Positions 45,780 to 56,903 are shown, counted from the first letter of the stretch. The stretch: DNA of 64,000 bases from Flavobacterium dankookense (GCF_004362665.1 NZ_SNXR01000017.1:80637-144636); one strand, 5' to 3'. The notes: generated by a model from the letters alone, not told the origin. A program made the numbers and translations.

Positions 45780-45871
45780 ACTTTAATTTTTTGAAATGAT
45801 TTTATTTTCTTGAAATTAAAAACAACTAACTAACAAACAACACTTTTTGCAAAATCAATACTATTTTGTCT

Positions 45872-47401
45872 ATGCAACACAACGTACTTATTTTAGATTT
45901 CGGCTCGCAATACACACAACTTATTGCTCGTCGCGTTCGCGAATTAAATATATTCTGCGAAATTTTCCCTTTTAACAACTATCCATCTGATTTGTCGTCT
46001 TACAAAGCCGTTATTCTCGGCGGAAGTCCTTATTCGGTTAGATCTGAAGATGCCTTGCAAATTGATTTATCTGAAATTAGGGGTAAAATTCCATTGCTTG
46101 CTGTTTGCTATGGCGCGCAATATTTAGCTCATTTTTCTGGTGGAGAAGTTGCAGCATCTAACATTAGAGAATATGGAAGAGCTAATTTGTCTTATATTAA
46201 AGATGATGAAGATTTTCTTGATGAAGTCGCTTTGAACAGCCAAGTATGGATGAGTCATAGTGATACAATTAAAAAATTACCAACCAACGGAATTCGACTA
46301 GCTAGCACAAAAGATGTAGAAAATGCTGCGTATAAAATAGAAGGTGAAACTACCTATGCCATTCAATTTCATCCCGAAGTGTATCATTCTGTTGATGGAA
46401 AACAAATTTTAGAAAATTTTTTGGTAAAAATAGCCAAAGTAGAACAGACATTTACACCCAACGCTTTTGTTGATGATTGCGTAAGGGATTTGCGTGCAAA
46501 AGTAAAAGATGACAAAGTGGTTCTCGGACTTTCAGGTGGAGTAGACTCCACTGTAGCGGCAGTTTTATTGCACAAAGCAATTGGAAAAAATCTCTATTGT
46601 ATCTTTGTTAATAATGGTTTACTACGCAAAAATGAATTTGAAAATGTATTGAACCAATACAAGGGAATGGGTTTAAATGTAAAAGGAGTTGATGCTTCTG
46701 AACGTTTTCTCTCTGCTCTTGATGGTATTGAAGAACCAGAAGCTAAACGAAAAGCCATTGGACGTGTTTTTATAGAAGTTTTTGATGATGAAGCACACCA
46801 AATCGAAGATGTAAAATGGTTAGCACAAGGAACAATTTATCCTGATGTTATTGAGTCTATTTCAGTAAAAGGACCAAGCGCAACGATTAAATCGCATCAC
46901 AACGTTGGAGGATTACCAGATTATATGAAACTACAAATTGTTGAGCCATTACGAATGCTTTTCAAAGATGAAGTAAGACGTGTTGGAAAAACATTAGGGA
47001 TTGACGCAGAACTTCTAGGCAGACATCCATTTCCAGGTCCAGGATTGTCTATAAGAATACTTGGAGCAATTACTCCAGAGAAAGTTAGAATCCTACAAGA
47101 AGTAGATTTTGTATTTATCGAAGGATTAAAATCACACGGATTATATGATAAAGTTTGGCAAGCTGGTGCAATTCTTTTACCTGTAAATAGCGTAGGAGTA
47201 ATGGGCGATGAACGAACTTATGAAAAAGTTGTAGCATTAAGAGCTGTAGAGTCAACTGATGGAATGACAGCCGATTGGGTTCATTTGCCTTATGATTTTT
47301 TGATGAAAATCTCAAACGAAATAATTAATAAAGTGAAAGGTGTTAATAGAGTTGTTTATGATATTAGCTCAAAACCACCTGCAACCATCGAATGGGAATA
47401 G
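45872..47401 (+). CDS. guaA: GMP synthase (glutamine-hydrolysing)
   Basis: GuaA (509 residues) makes GMP from XMP. The N-terminal amidotransferase domain has the nucleophile Cys79 in [10 protein letters not shown] and His167/Glu169 in [10 protein letters not shown]. The ATP pyrophosphatase domain has SGGVDS (221-226), and the C-terminal dimerisation domain ends [11 protein letters not shown] as in the family. The ATG at 45872 is chosen; a TTG two codons upstream is also in frame but adds nothing. It has its own promoter. Confidence 0.98.
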   Translation: MQHNVLILDFGSQYTQLIARRVRELNIFCEIFPFNNYPSDLSSYKAVILGGSPYSVRSEDALQIDLSEIRGKIPLLAVCYGAQYLAHFSGGEVAASNIREYGRANLSYIKDDEDFLDEVALNSQVWMSHSDTIKKLPTNGIRLASTKDVENAAYKIEGETTYAIQFHPEVYHSVDGKQILENFLVKIAKVEQTFTPNAFVDDCVRDLRAKVKDDKVVLGLSGGVDSTVAAVLLHKAIGKNLYCIFVNNGLLRKNEFENVLNQYKGMGLNVKGVDASERFLSALDGIEEPEAKRKAIGRVFIEVFDDEAHQIEDVKWLAQGTIYPDVIESISVKGPSATIKSHHNVGGLPDYMKLQIVEPLRMLFKDEVRRVGKTLGIDAELLGRHPFPGPGLSIRILGAITPEKVRILQEVDFVFIEGLKSHGLYDKVWQAGAILLPVNSVGVMGDERTYEKVVALRAVESTDGMTADWVHLPYDFLMKISNEIINKVKGVNRVVYDISSKPPATIEWE

Positions 47402-47467
47402 TTTTTGGAATGAATTTTGTTAAAGAATTAATTAGTAAGTTTTGTTAAAATTTATAGTTTAAATTCT

Positions 47468-47475
47468 TACTTTTG
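47468..47475 (+). promoter_or_regulatory. Promoter of the LysM protein gene, -7 element TACTTTTG
   Basis: TACTTTTG is an exact TAnnTTTG match, with TTTG at 47441-47444 as a possible -33 part (23-bp spacer). Confidence 0.55.
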
Positions 47476-47583
47476 GTTAACATAATTGTTTATAACAAAA
47501 GACAATTATCTATGTTCATCAAAAAAAATGAATTAAATTTAACTCAAAATTAAAATAGAATGTTAATTCTAAAAAGTAAGTTC

Positions 47584-49635
47584 ATGAAAAACAAAATTCT
47601 TTTTTCACTGCTTTTTGCTTTGTTGAGTATTTCAGTAACTACTGCAGCCAAACAAGAAAAATATATAAAGCACACTGTTGAAAAAGGCGATACAGTAAAT
47701 ATTTTAGCTCAAAAATATAACGTAACACCGTATGATATTTTTAGGTTAAATCCGGATTCTCAAAACGGTATACAACTGAATACGGTTTTGTTAATTCCGC
47801 CATCAACTGTTGTTTCATCAACTGGAGTTCCAAAAATTACTCCAGCAGTTTCTAAGCAAACCACGCATTTGGTTCAGCCAAAAGAAACATTATTTAGTTT
47901 GTCTAGAAAATACAATGTTCCTGTTGATGTTATCAAAAATGCTAACGTGGAATTGTTAAAAGATGGTTTGAAAATTGGTCAAAATGTAGTTATTCCTGCT
48001 TCAGGCATTTTAAGTCAAGAAACATATGAAAAACCACCTGTTGAAAAACCAATTTCCAAACCAATAGAAATAACTAAATCTACTGTAAAATCGGAACCAA
48101 AAGAAGTTGTAAAACCAACTAACTCTGATGAAAATACAATTTATCACACCGTAGAACCAAAAGAAACTAAGTTTGGAATTTCAAAAAAATATGGAATTAC
48201 CATTGAAGCATTAGAAAAATTAAATCCTCAAATTGTTTCAGGTTTGCCAATAGGAGCGAAACTTCTAATTTCTGGTAAAAGAAATAATACAGTAGTTGAA
48301 AAACCAATTGTTTCAAAATCAGAACCAATAAAAGAAACGGTTTCTACAAAAAAATATCTCCAAGAGTATGTTGTTCGTTCCCAAGAAACGATTTATAGTA
48401 TTTCTAAAGATAATGGAATCTCTGAACAAGAACTGATTAATTTGAATCCTGAACTGAAGAAAGGAGTAAAACTAGGAATGATACTTCGTGTTCCAATGTC
48501 AAATAAATCAGAAGATAAGTCAGTTAAAAGCTTGCCGAAAATAACTAGTTTGTCTAAAAATTTCAATAGCAATGAAAAGAAACAACTCGTAATGTTGTTG
48601 CCCTTTAATCTTTCTAAAATTGAAAGTGATACTGTAAATTCTACTCAAGCAAGATTGAAAAAAGATAAATTTCTAAACATGACTTTAGATTTTTATTCTG
48701 GAGCATTGATGGCAATTGATTCTGCAAAAACGTTAGGAATGAATTTTGATATCCAAATTCATGACTCACAAGAGACAAAAAATTCTTCAAGCGTTGCAAC
48801 AATCATCCAGCAAAATAAATTGGAAAAAACCGATGCAATTATTGGTCCATTTTATCAAAGTAATGTAGAAAAATTGGCTGAGCTTTTAGAGGGTTATAAT
48901 ACGCCTGTAATTTCTCCAATGTCCAATCAAGTTGGTAAAAGTTATAAAAATTTATATCAAGCAATGCCAAGTTCAGAACAATTAAAATCGTCAATATTTG
49001 ATTTTATGCGGACTAAAAATGGAAATATTGTTGCCATTGTAGATTCTAAAAAAGCAAGTATTTCGCAATATTTAATTGATAGACAAAAAGATGTGAAATT
49101 AGTTGGACTTACTGAAAAAGGAACATTGGTTTCCGATAGCTTGTTTGTGAAATTGGATAAAGATAAAATGAATTACATTATTTTATCATCTGAACGAACA
49201 GGAATGATTTTAGGTGCGACTAACGCCATGATTAGTGCTCAACGAAATTATCAAGTGCAAATGGTCATTATTGAAGAAAATGAAACATTAGATTTTGAAG
49301 AAATTCCACTAAATCGATTAGCAAAATTAAAGATGATGTATCCTTCGCTATCAAAACCGAACGAAACACCAGAAGCTGTTCAATTCGATATGAAGTATAA
49401 AAAAATAAATAAGGTTTTGCCTAACCAATTCGCCATAAGAGGTTTTGATGTGACTTTTGATACTTTAATGCGATTGTCACAAGAAAAATCATTTGAAGAA
49501 ACAATTCAAAGTTCGGCTTCAGAACAAATAGAAAATAAATTTGATTACATTTCTAATTCAGACTCGGGTTATACTAATAAAGGCGTTTACATTCTTCAGT
49601 ATGAAGAAGATTTATCAATTACAGAAGCAAAATAA
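47584..49635 (+). CDS. LysM-repeat protein with a periplasmic-binding-protein-like domain
   Basis: Using the ATG at 47584, the protein has 683 residues and a signal peptide (MKNKILFSLLFALLSISVTT, cleavage near TAA). Four LysM units follow: HTVEKGDTVNILAQKYNV, HLVQPKETLFSLSRKYNV, HTVEPKETKFGISKKYGI and YVVRSQETIYSISKDNGI, each ending in a N-rich NLNP-type segment; they bind peptidoglycan. The C-terminal 350 residues (KKQLVMLLPFNLSKIESD ... FYSGALMAIDSAKTLGMNFD ... DAIIGPFYQSNVEKLAELLE) have the type 1 periplasmic-binding fold found in LivJ-like proteins. The combination suggests a cell-wall anchored sensor or scaffold; no ligand is known. A TTG-free frame extends 8 codons upstream, which I reject as N-terminal because it precedes the signal peptide. 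Confidence 0.82.
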   Translation: MKNKILFSLLFALLSISVTTAAKQEKYIKHTVEKGDTVNILAQKYNVTPYDIFRLNPDSQNGIQLNTVLLIPPSTVVSSTGVPKITPAVSKQTTHLVQPKETLFSLSRKYNVPVDVIKNANVELLKDGLKIGQNVVIPASGILSQETYEKPPVEKPISKPIEITKSTVKSEPKEVVKPTNSDENTIYHTVEPKETKFGISKKYGITIEALEKLNPQIVSGLPIGAKLLISGKRNNTVVEKPIVSKSEPIKETVSTKKYLQEYVVRSQETIYSISKDNGISEQELINLNPELKKGVKLGMILRVPMSNKSEDKSVKSLPKITSLSKNFNSNEKKQLVMLLPFNLSKIESDTVNSTQARLKKDKFLNMTLDFYSGALMAIDSAKTLGMNFDIQIHDSQETKNSSSVATIIQQNKLEKTDAIIGPFYQSNVEKLAELLEGYNTPVISPMSNQVGKSYKNLYQAMPSSEQLKSSIFDFMRTKNGNIVAIVDSKKASISQYLIDRQKDVKLVGLTEKGTLVSDSLFVKLDKDKMNYIILSSERTGMILGATNAMISAQRNYQVQMVIIEENETLDFEEIPLNRLAKLKMMYPSLSKPNETPEAVQFDMKYKKINKVLPNQFAIRGFDVTFDTLMRLSQEKSFEETIQSSASEQIENKFDYISNSDSGYTNKGVYILQYEEDLSITEAK

Positions 49636-50039
49636 TGGCAACATCTAAAATAACGTATCAAGGAGAACTCAGAACAACTTGTATTCACCTTCAATCGGGA
49701 ACTGAAATTCTAACTGATGCACCAACAGATAATCACGGAAAAGGAGAAGCATTTTCCCCAACCGATTTAGTTGCCACAGCATTAGGAAGTTGTATGGTTT
49801 CTATAATGGCGATAAAAACAAGAGACTTAGATTTAGAACTAAAAGATTCAACGCTTGAAGTGACTAAAATCATGCAAGCTGAACCTAGAAAAATTGCAAA
49901 AATTGTAGTTGTTTTAAACATGTCAATCGCTACTTCAGATAAAAATAAAACTATTCTTGAAAGAGCAGCAATGACTTGTCCTGTTTTGTTGAGTTTGCAT
50001 CCAGATATCGAAAAGGAAGTTACTATTAATTGGAAATGA
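49635..50039 (+). CDS. OsmC family protein
   Basis: A 134-residue OsmC/Ohr-type protein, thiol peroxidases of the cytoplasm that reduce organic hydroperoxides. The two conserved Cys lie in TALGSCMVSIMA (about 54) and AAMTCPVLLSLHP (about 116), and the N-terminal strand region has GELRTTCIHLQSGTEILTDA. Its ATG overlaps the LysM-gene stop by one base (TAATG), so the two are co-translated. YhfA-like OsmC proteins have the same layout; substrate not known. Confidence 0.88.
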   Translation: MATSKITYQGELRTTCIHLQSGTEILTDAPTDNHGKGEAFSPTDLVATALGSCMVSIMAIKTRDLDLELKDSTLEVTKIMQAEPRKIAKIVVVLNMSIATSDKNKTILERAAMTCPVLLSLHPDIEKEVTINWK

Positions 50040-50114
50040 TTTAGAAAATAGAATATAGAGAATCGTAACAGGAAATCTTTTTTCTTTTCTCTCTGCTCTT
50101 TTCTCTTTAAAAAA

Positions 50115-50348
50115 ATGGACGACCAACAAAAATCACTCATCAAACTCGCGCATACCAAAATGCCTTATGGCAAATATGAAGGCAAATATCTCATCGATTT
50201 ACCAGAATATTATTTGGTTTGGTTGCACAACAATCGACTTCCAAAAGGGCAACTCGGCGAACAACTCAAACTCGTTTATGAACTTAAACTAAATGGTTTG
50301 GAAGATCTTATTCGCAATATTAAAAAGCAATATCCTAAGTCACATTAG
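50115..50348 (+). CDS. DUF3820 family protein
   Basis: A 77-residue soluble protein, MDDQQKSLIKLAHTKMPYGK then YEGKYLIDLPEYYLVWLHNN, matching the small DUF3820 family, whose MPFGKYKG..L.dLPe.YL.W pattern is plain. It has been described as a putative quorum-sensing-regulated virulence factor, a name that carries little functional information. It lies 75 bp after the OsmC gene; the gap contains degenerate TAGAAAATAGAATATAGAG words. Confidence 0.8.
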   Translation: MDDQQKSLIKLAHTKMPYGKYEGKYLIDLPEYYLVWLHNNRLPKGQLGEQLKLVYELKLNGLEDLIRNIKKQYPKSH

Positions 50349-50409
50349 TAGATTTTCAGATTAAAAGATTTACTGATTTTTATAACAATCCAACAATCTA
50401 TTCGTCTAA

Positions 50410-52086
<1,677 letters not shown>

Positions 52087-52088
52087 TG

Positions 52089-52115
52089 TTGCTTAAAGCT
52101 TATTGCTTATAGCTC
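52089..52115. repeat. Word array of GCTTA units between pyrG and yidC
   Basis: TTGCTTAAA-GCTTA-TTGCTTATA-GCTC: degenerate copies of a GCTTA word fill most of the 41-bp gap. Confidence 0.5.
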
Positions 52116-52127
52116 AAATAGATACTA

Positions 52128-54023
52128 ATGGAAAAAAAGAAATTTGATTTAAATTCAGTTATTGGTTTTGCTTTAATTTTTGGAATTATCCTATGGATGA
52201 TGTACAATAACAGCGAATCAGAACTAAAAGAGCAACAAGAAAAAGCAAAGCAAGAGAAAATAGATAAAGCCAATAAGAAAAAAGAAGTTGCAACGAAAGA
52301 AGTTCTTTCTGCAGTTACAGATACTACAGTTAGCGATACAGTAAAACTCCAAAAATTAGCTGGTGCTTTGGGAAGTTTTGCTTATTCTGCAACATTACCT
52401 TCGGCAAAAGAGAGTTTTACAACTATAGAAAATAATCTTGTAAAGTTGACTATTGCGAACAAAGGTGGATATATTTCTGAGGCAATTTTAAAAGATTATA
52501 AAAAATTCGAAAAAAATTCTGGACAATTAGTTGAGTTGATTAAAAACAATAACGCTAATTTTAATCTTGAACTTCAAACAAAAGACAATCGAGTTCTAAA
52601 TACAAAAGACTTATTCTTTGAGCCAACCGTAACTAAAAATGGGGAAGATCAAATTCTTTCTATGAAGTTAAAAGCTGGTCCTAATGAATTTTTAGAATAC
52701 AAATATGTTCTAAAAGCTAAAGACTACATGCTTGATTTTGATGTTCGCTCACAAGGTTTGAGCAAAGTTTTGAATACATCGAAAAATGCCGATTTACAGT
52801 GGGATTTAAAAACGTATCGCAACGAGAAAAGCATATCTTATGAAAACCGTTATGCTGAATTGTATTATGAAAATGATGGAAAAGTTGACTATGCAGGATT
52901 AGGAAAACAAGAAGATGAAACGTTAGAAAAAGCCACTTTTATTGCATACAAACAACACTTTTTCAGTTCAATTTTATTGTCACAAACGCCAATTGAAAAC
53001 GTAAAAGTAAGCTCAACTGATTTAGTTAACGATGCTAAAATTGATACGGTTTTTACGAAGCAATTTAAAACAACATTGCCATTAGCTTTTAAAAATGGTG
53101 AGTTAGATTATAAAATGAATTGGTATATCGGTCCAACGGATTACAAAATTCTAAATACTTATGACAAAAATATCGAAGACATTGTTCCATTAGGTTGGGG
53201 AGTTTTTGGTTGGATAAATAAATTAATTTTTATTCCATTATTTGGTTTCCTAAGTACATTCATGGGATTAGGAATTGCCATTATAATCTTTACGATTATT
53301 ATAAAAATTGCCATGTCACCAATTACATTCAAATCGTTTTTGTCACAAGCAAAAATGAAAGTATTGCGACCTGAAATTATGGAACTTGGAGAAAAATTCG
53401 CAAAAGATCCAATGAAGAAACAACAAGAAACAATGAAGCTGTATAACAAAGCTGGTGTAAATCCTATGGCTGGTTGTATTCCTGCGTTGATTCAGTTGCC
53501 TTTTATGTATGCTTCCTTTCAGTTTTTCCCTTCGGCAATCGAATTAAGACAAAAAGGTTTCCTTTGGGCTGACGACTTATCTTCATTTGACCAAGTTGCA
53601 AAATTGCCATTCAATATTCCATTATATGGTGATCATGTTAGTTTGTTCCCAATTCTTGCTGCCATTGCTATTTTCTTTTATATGAAAATGACTTCTGGCG
53701 ATCAAGTAATGGCACAACCAGCGCAAGAAGGAATGCCAGATATGGCAAAAATCATGAAAATTATGATTTATGTTTCGCCTGTAATGATGTTGATATTTTT
53801 CAACAGTTATGGATCTGGATTGAGTTTGTATAACTTTATTTCTAACTTAATTACCATCGGAATTATGTTAGTTATCAAAAAATATTTTATCAATAGCGAT
53901 AAAATTCATGCTCAAATTCAAGAGAATAAAACCAAACCAAAAACCGAAAGCAAATTCCAAAAGAAGATGAGAGAAATGATGGAACAAGCTGAAGAGCAAA
54001 AGAAATTGAATAAAAAGAAATAA
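52128..54023 (+). CDS. yidC: Membrane protein insertase YidC
   Basis: YidC (631 residues) inserts and folds inner-membrane proteins, alone or with SecY. TM1 is near the N-terminus (VIGFALIFGIILWMMYN, about 8-24), then a periplasmic domain of about 330 residues, then five C-terminal transmembrane helices with GWGVFGWINKLIFIPLFGFL, MSPITFKSFLSQAKMKVLRP and NPMAGCIPALIQLPFMYASF. The conserved Arg/Lys of the hydrophilic groove lies in ITFKSF. A basic, coiled-coil-like tail ends the protein (MREMMEQAEEQKKLNKKK). A terminator follows. Confidence 0.98.
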   Translation: MEKKKFDLNSVIGFALIFGIILWMMYNNSESELKEQQEKAKQEKIDKANKKKEVATKEVLSAVTDTTVSDTVKLQKLAGALGSFAYSATLPSAKESFTTIENNLVKLTIANKGGYISEAILKDYKKFEKNSGQLVELIKNNNANFNLELQTKDNRVLNTKDLFFEPTVTKNGEDQILSMKLKAGPNEFLEYKYVLKAKDYMLDFDVRSQGLSKVLNTSKNADLQWDLKTYRNEKSISYENRYAELYYENDGKVDYAGLGKQEDETLEKATFIAYKQHFFSSILLSQTPIENVKVSSTDLVNDAKIDTVFTKQFKTTLPLAFKNGELDYKMNWYIGPTDYKILNTYDKNIEDIVPLGWGVFGWINKLIFIPLFGFLSTFMGLGIAIIIFTIIIKIAMSPITFKSFLSQAKMKVLRPEIMELGEKFAKDPMKKQQETMKLYNKAGVNPMAGCIPALIQLPFMYASFQFFPSAIELRQKGFLWADDLSSFDQVAKLPFNIPLYGDHVSLFPILAAIAIFFYMKMTSGDQVMAQPAQEGMPDMAKIMKIMIYVSPVMMLIFFNSYGSGLSLYNFISNLITIGIMLVIKKYFINSDKIHAQIQENKTKPKTESKFQKKMREMMEQAEEQKKLNKKK

Positions 54024-54040
54024 AATTACTTTCTAAATAC

Positions 54041-54083
54041 AAAACGCTGTTTAAAAATATTATCTTTAAACAGCGTTTTTTTA
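54041..54083 (+). terminator. Rho-independent terminator after yidC
   Basis: AAAACGCTGTTTAAA (54041-54055) and TTTAAACAGCGTTTT (54065-54079) form a perfect 15-bp stem with loop AATATTATC, followed by a T-run. proC starts 13 bp after the T-run, so any proC promoter must lie within or upstream of this structure. Confidence 0.93.
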
Positions 54084-54095
54084 TACATTATAGTT

Positions 54096-54896
54096 ATGAG
54101 AGTTTTAATTATCGGTTACGGAAACATGGGGAAAACCTATGCTAATAGTTTTATAAGTTCACGATTTATAAAACCAGAAGACATTTTTGTTTTATTACGA
54201 AGTGAGACCAATTTTTTTATTGAAAGTCAAATTCCAAGAGCTAATTTTTCAAATAGCTTTTATGAAATAATTGGTGATTTTGATATTGTTATTCTAGCTG
54301 TTAAACCTCAAGATTTTGATGCTTTAGCACAGACGATAAAACCATTTTTAAAACAAAATCAAATTTTATTCTCCGTAATGGCTGGAATAACCTTGAATAG
54401 TTTAGAAGAGCAATTAGCTTGTTCAAAAATTGTTCGTTCTATGCCTAATATTCCAACCCAAATCGGAATGGGAATGACCGTCTTTACAGCTTCGGCAAAT
54501 GTGGATAGAAAAGAATTATTCATCATCCAAAACTTAATAAACACGACAGGAAAATCGGTTTATGTAGAAAATGAAAAACTAATTGATGCTGCTACAGCCA
54601 TTTCAGGAAGTGGACCAGCTTATGTTTTCTATTTTATGCAATCGATGATAAAAGCGGCTGTTGATTTGGGTTTCAACGAATCGGAAGCCGAGCTACTAGT
54701 CAATCAAACGTTTATGGGTTCAGTAGCTATTCAAAATAGTTATTCGTTATCCAATGAAGAATGGATTAAAAAAGTGGCTTCCAAAGGCGGAACAACCGAA
54801 AGTGCTCTACAAGTTTTTGAAAAAGGAATGCTTCAAGATGTCATTGTAAACGCAGTAAAAGCGGCAAACAATAGAGCTATTGAATTAGGTAAATAA
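54096..54896 (+). CDS. proC: Pyrroline-5-carboxylate reductase
   Basis: ProC (266 residues) reduces pyrroline-5-carboxylate to proline with NAD(P)H. The N-terminal Rossmann motif is VLIIGYGNMGKTYA (3-16) and the domain interface has AVKPQDFD. The C-terminal dimerisation domain carries ATAISGSGPAYVFYFMQSMI and ASKGGTTESALQVFEKGML. Length is normal. No -7 element is clear between the preceding terminator and the ATG. Confidence 0.96.
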   Translation: MRVLIIGYGNMGKTYANSFISSRFIKPEDIFVLLRSETNFFIESQIPRANFSNSFYEIIGDFDIVILAVKPQDFDALAQTIKPFLKQNQILFSVMAGITLNSLEEQLACSKIVRSMPNIPTQIGMGMTVFTASANVDRKELFIIQNLINTTGKSVYVENEKLIDAATAISGSGPAYVFYFMQSMIKAAVDLGFNESEAELLVNQTFMGSVAIQNSYSLSNEEWIKKVASKGGTTESALQVFEKGMLQDVIVNAVKAANNRAIELGK

Positions 54897-54926
54897 AAAA
54901 AGCGCAACTCTTTCAAGTTACGCTTT
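54896..54926. terminator. Probable bidirectional terminator between proC and the fasciclin gene
   Basis: AAAGCG-c-AACT and AGTT-a-CGCTTT form a stem of 10 bp with one mismatch and a 6-nt loop, flanked by A-rich sequence on the left and TTT-containing sequence on the right. It lies between two convergent stops. Confidence 0.75.
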
Positions 54927-54949
54927 AGGCTTTTCATAGCAATTTTTAA

Positions 54950-55903
54950 TTAGTTGAAAGCTGGTATTAGTACACCATCAACTGCATGTATTATTCCATT
55001 AGAACACTGTACATCTTTTACAATAATTGTCTTGTTTGTAGCGGAAGCATCATCAATTGAAACTCCAGTAATTGAAAATGAATTACCAGTAAATAGAGTG
55101 CCAATTTGACCAGTTGGAATTGCATTTGAAAGCACGTTAACGCCGCCAACTACATGGTACTTTAATAAATTAGTTTTGTTATCCGATGTTAATGAACCAT
55201 AAACACCTTCAACAGCTGGTGTAAATGCACTGTTTATAGGGGCAAAAACAGTAAACGGTGAACTAACAGTACCGTCTAGAGTTGGTACTAATCCTTGCGC
55301 TGATAAAAGACCTACTAAATCCGTGAAATTATCATTTGCTAAAGCGTGATCTACAATTGTTGGTAATGTAATAACTTCATCTACTAAATGAATTACTCCA
55401 TTAGAAGCAATGATATTAAAAGTTGTACCGTTTGTGGTTGTAATTACGCTTGAACTACCGTTAAGAGTAACTCCGCCTGTTGTGTCTACAAACATACTTA
55501 ATGTATTTGTTGCAGAAGCTGCACCTTTTCCTAGAGTTTTGATATAAGAGTCATCGGTTAGGCCTGAAGATTGTACTGCTCCACTCACAACATGATTAAG
55601 TAATAATTCTCTAAGAGCAGGAATTTCAGCATCAGTTAAATCATCTATTGCAGCAGCAGTATAACCAGCATCGATGAAGGCTTGGTTTGTTGGAGCAAAT
55701 ACAGTAAATGGTCCTGCTGTTTGTAAATCATCTGCTAATCCAGCTTTGGTTAAGGCTTTAACCAATAAAGATAAATCAGGTGTTCTTAATGCAAGGCCAG
55801 TTACAGTATTGTCGACTGGAGTTGAATTGTTGTCATCATCTGAACATGAGAACATTGTTAAAGCGATAGTCGCAATAGCCATTTTTTTGATTAAATTTTT
55901 CAT
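54950..55903 (-). CDS. Fasciclin (FAS1) domain lipoprotein
   Basis: A 317-residue lipoprotein (signal ATIALTMFSCSDDDNN, Cys at about 20, with an acidic stretch typical of outer-membrane sorting). Two FAS1 domains follow, about 35-180 and 185-317, each with the H1 motif (GPFTVFAPTNQAFI; SPFTVFAPINSAFT) and the H2 region (IASNGVIHLVDEVI; VQCSNGIIHAVDGV). FAS1 domains mediate adhesion or binding of small ligands. Its promoter region overlaps a motif repeated five times in the gap to the divergent MORN gene. Confidence 0.9.
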   Translation of the reverse strand: MKNLIKKMAIATIALTMFSCSDDDNNSTPVDNTVTGLALRTPDLSLLVKALTKAGLADDLQTAGPFTVFAPTNQAFIDAGYTAAAIDDLTDAEIPALRELLLNHVVSGAVQSSGLTDDSYIKTLGKGAASATNTLSMFVDTTGGVTLNGSSSVITTTNGTTFNIIASNGVIHLVDEVITLPTIVDHALANDNFTDLVGLLSAQGLVPTLDGTVSSPFTVFAPINSAFTPAVEGVYGSLTSDNKTNLLKYHVVGGVNVLSNAIPTGQIGTLFTGNSFSITGVSIDDASATNKTIIVKDVQCSNGIIHAVDGVLIPAFN

Positions 55904-55927
55904 AGTTTTTTTGTTTTAATGTTTTTT

Positions 55928-55935
55928 CAAAAGTA
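55928..55935 (-). promoter_or_regulatory. Promoter of the fasciclin gene, -7 element TACTTTTG
   Basis: On the minus strand TACTTTTG is an exact TAnnTTTG match 24 bp before the ATG. The adjacent motif GTTAAACAAAA (55951-55941) lies in the promoter spacer, so a factor bound there would act on the core promoter directly. Confidence 0.65.
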
Positions 55936-55940
55936 TAAAA

Positions 55941-56120
55941 TTTTGTTTAACAAAAAACACCTAATCTTAAACAAAGTAAACATTTATTAAAAATTTAACA
56001 TTTTTGTTTAACTGTATATCAGTGCTTTATGTTTTTTATACTTGAATTTATTGGTGTTTGATTTTTTAGGGCTTGAATTTTGCTTAAACAAAAAAAGACT
56101 AAATTTTATATTTTGTTTAA
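55941..56120. promoter_or_regulatory. Five TTTTGTTTAA motifs in a divergent promoter region
   Basis: TTTTGTTTAAC (55941-55951, plus), CTTTGTTTAAG (55966-55975, minus), TTTTGTTTAAC (56002-56012, plus), TTTTGTTTAAG (56092-56102, minus) and TTTTGTTTAA (56111-56120, plus). Two inverted pairs are visible. They lie between the promoters of the fasciclin gene and the MORN gene and look like operators for one regulator, which is not identified. Confidence 0.65.
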
Positions 56121-56159
56121 AATACTAATTACATGTTTTTTGCGTTATGATTAATGAAC

Positions 56160-56167
56160 TATTTTTG
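56160..56167 (+). promoter_or_regulatory. Promoter of the MORN-like gene, -7 element TATTTTTG
   Basis: An exact TAnnTTTG match 20 bp before the ATG. The nearest TTTTGTTTAA motif ends 39 bp upstream. Confidence 0.6.
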
Positions 56168-56187
56168 TCACTCTTAAATTTAAAACT

Positions 56188-56901
56188 ATGAAATACTTTT
56201 TTGTCTTCTTCTTATTGACATCATCATTATTTTCACAAGAATATAATAAACTTGATTCCGACGGAAAAAAACATGGTCTTTGGAAAGGTGTTCACGAAGA
56301 ATCGCAAAGACCTAGATATGAAGGAACTTTTAATCACGGTAAAGAAGTTGGAGTATTTAAATATTTTGATGATACCAAAGCTGGAACTGTTATCGCTATA
56401 AGAGAGTTTAATGCCAAAGACAATTCGTGTTATGTGATTTTCTACAATCAGCAAAGTATGAAAGTAAGCGAAGGAAAGGTAGTTGATAAGAAATTTGAAG
56501 GCGAATGGAAATACTATCATTTTAACTCACCTGAAATAATGACGTTAGAGTTCTATAAAAATGGTAAGCTAGAAGGTGTTAGAAAAGTATATTATAGAAA
56601 TGGAGTAATTGCAGAAGAAACTACTTATGTCAATGGTGAAAAAAATGGTTCATATAAAAGTTATGCAGAAAACGGAGTTGTTCTTGAAGAAAGTAGCTAT
56701 AAAAATGGGCAATATGAAGGCAAAGCTATTTTTAGAAACGGAACAAATAATGTAGTTTCTGAAGGGATTTTTAAAAATGGTAAAAAAGTTGGGATTTGGA
56801 AAGTTGCTGATAAAAATGGAGAACTGAAAGATGTCAACATGAACAAACAAGGCAAGAAATTCCAAAAAAGAGTTAAACCTTTAGACAAAACCCAAAATTA
56901 G
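56188..56901 (+). CDS. Secreted MORN-repeat-like protein (YwqK-type)
   Basis: A 237-residue protein with a signal peptide (MKYFFVFFLLTSSLFSQEYN). The mature part consists of short beta-hairpin repeats of the MORN/YwqK kind: KKHGLWKGVHEESQRPRYEG, KFEGEWKYYHFNSPEIMTLE, NGKLEGVRKVYYRNGVIAEE, NGEKNGSYKSYAENGVVLEE and NGQYEGKAIFRNGTNNVVSE. Database names call such proteins antitoxin-like, but no toxin gene is adjacent and export argues against that role. Function unknown. It shares a regulatory gap with the fasciclin gene. Confidence 0.75.
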   Translation: MKYFFVFFLLTSSLFSQEYNKLDSDGKKHGLWKGVHEESQRPRYEGTFNHGKEVGVFKYFDDTKAGTVIAIREFNAKDNSCYVIFYNQQSMKVSEGKVVDKKFEGEWKYYHFNSPEIMTLEFYKNGKLEGVRKVYYRNGVIAEETTYVNGEKNGSYKSYAENGVVLEESSYKNGQYEGKAIFRNGTNNVVSEGIFKNGKKVGIWKVADKNGELKDVNMNKQGKKFQKRVKPLDKTQN

Positions 56902-56903
56902 CG

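Larger units (their letters stand above)
45285..45871. other. Intergenic region of about 590 bp between eno and guaA, no gene seen
   Basis: The gap holds the eno terminator (45320-45347), a second hairpin at 45525-45553 (CCTA/TAGG and CTTGT/ACAAG), and the guaA promoter at 45771. No reading frame of useful length with normal codon use is evident between them. It is the largest non-coding stretch in the window and could hold an unrecognised small RNA. Confidence 0.65.

Noticed and set aside
56188..56901. Toxin-antitoxin system suggested by the YwqK antitoxin name
   Set aside because: The protein is exported and no toxin-like gene lies next to it.
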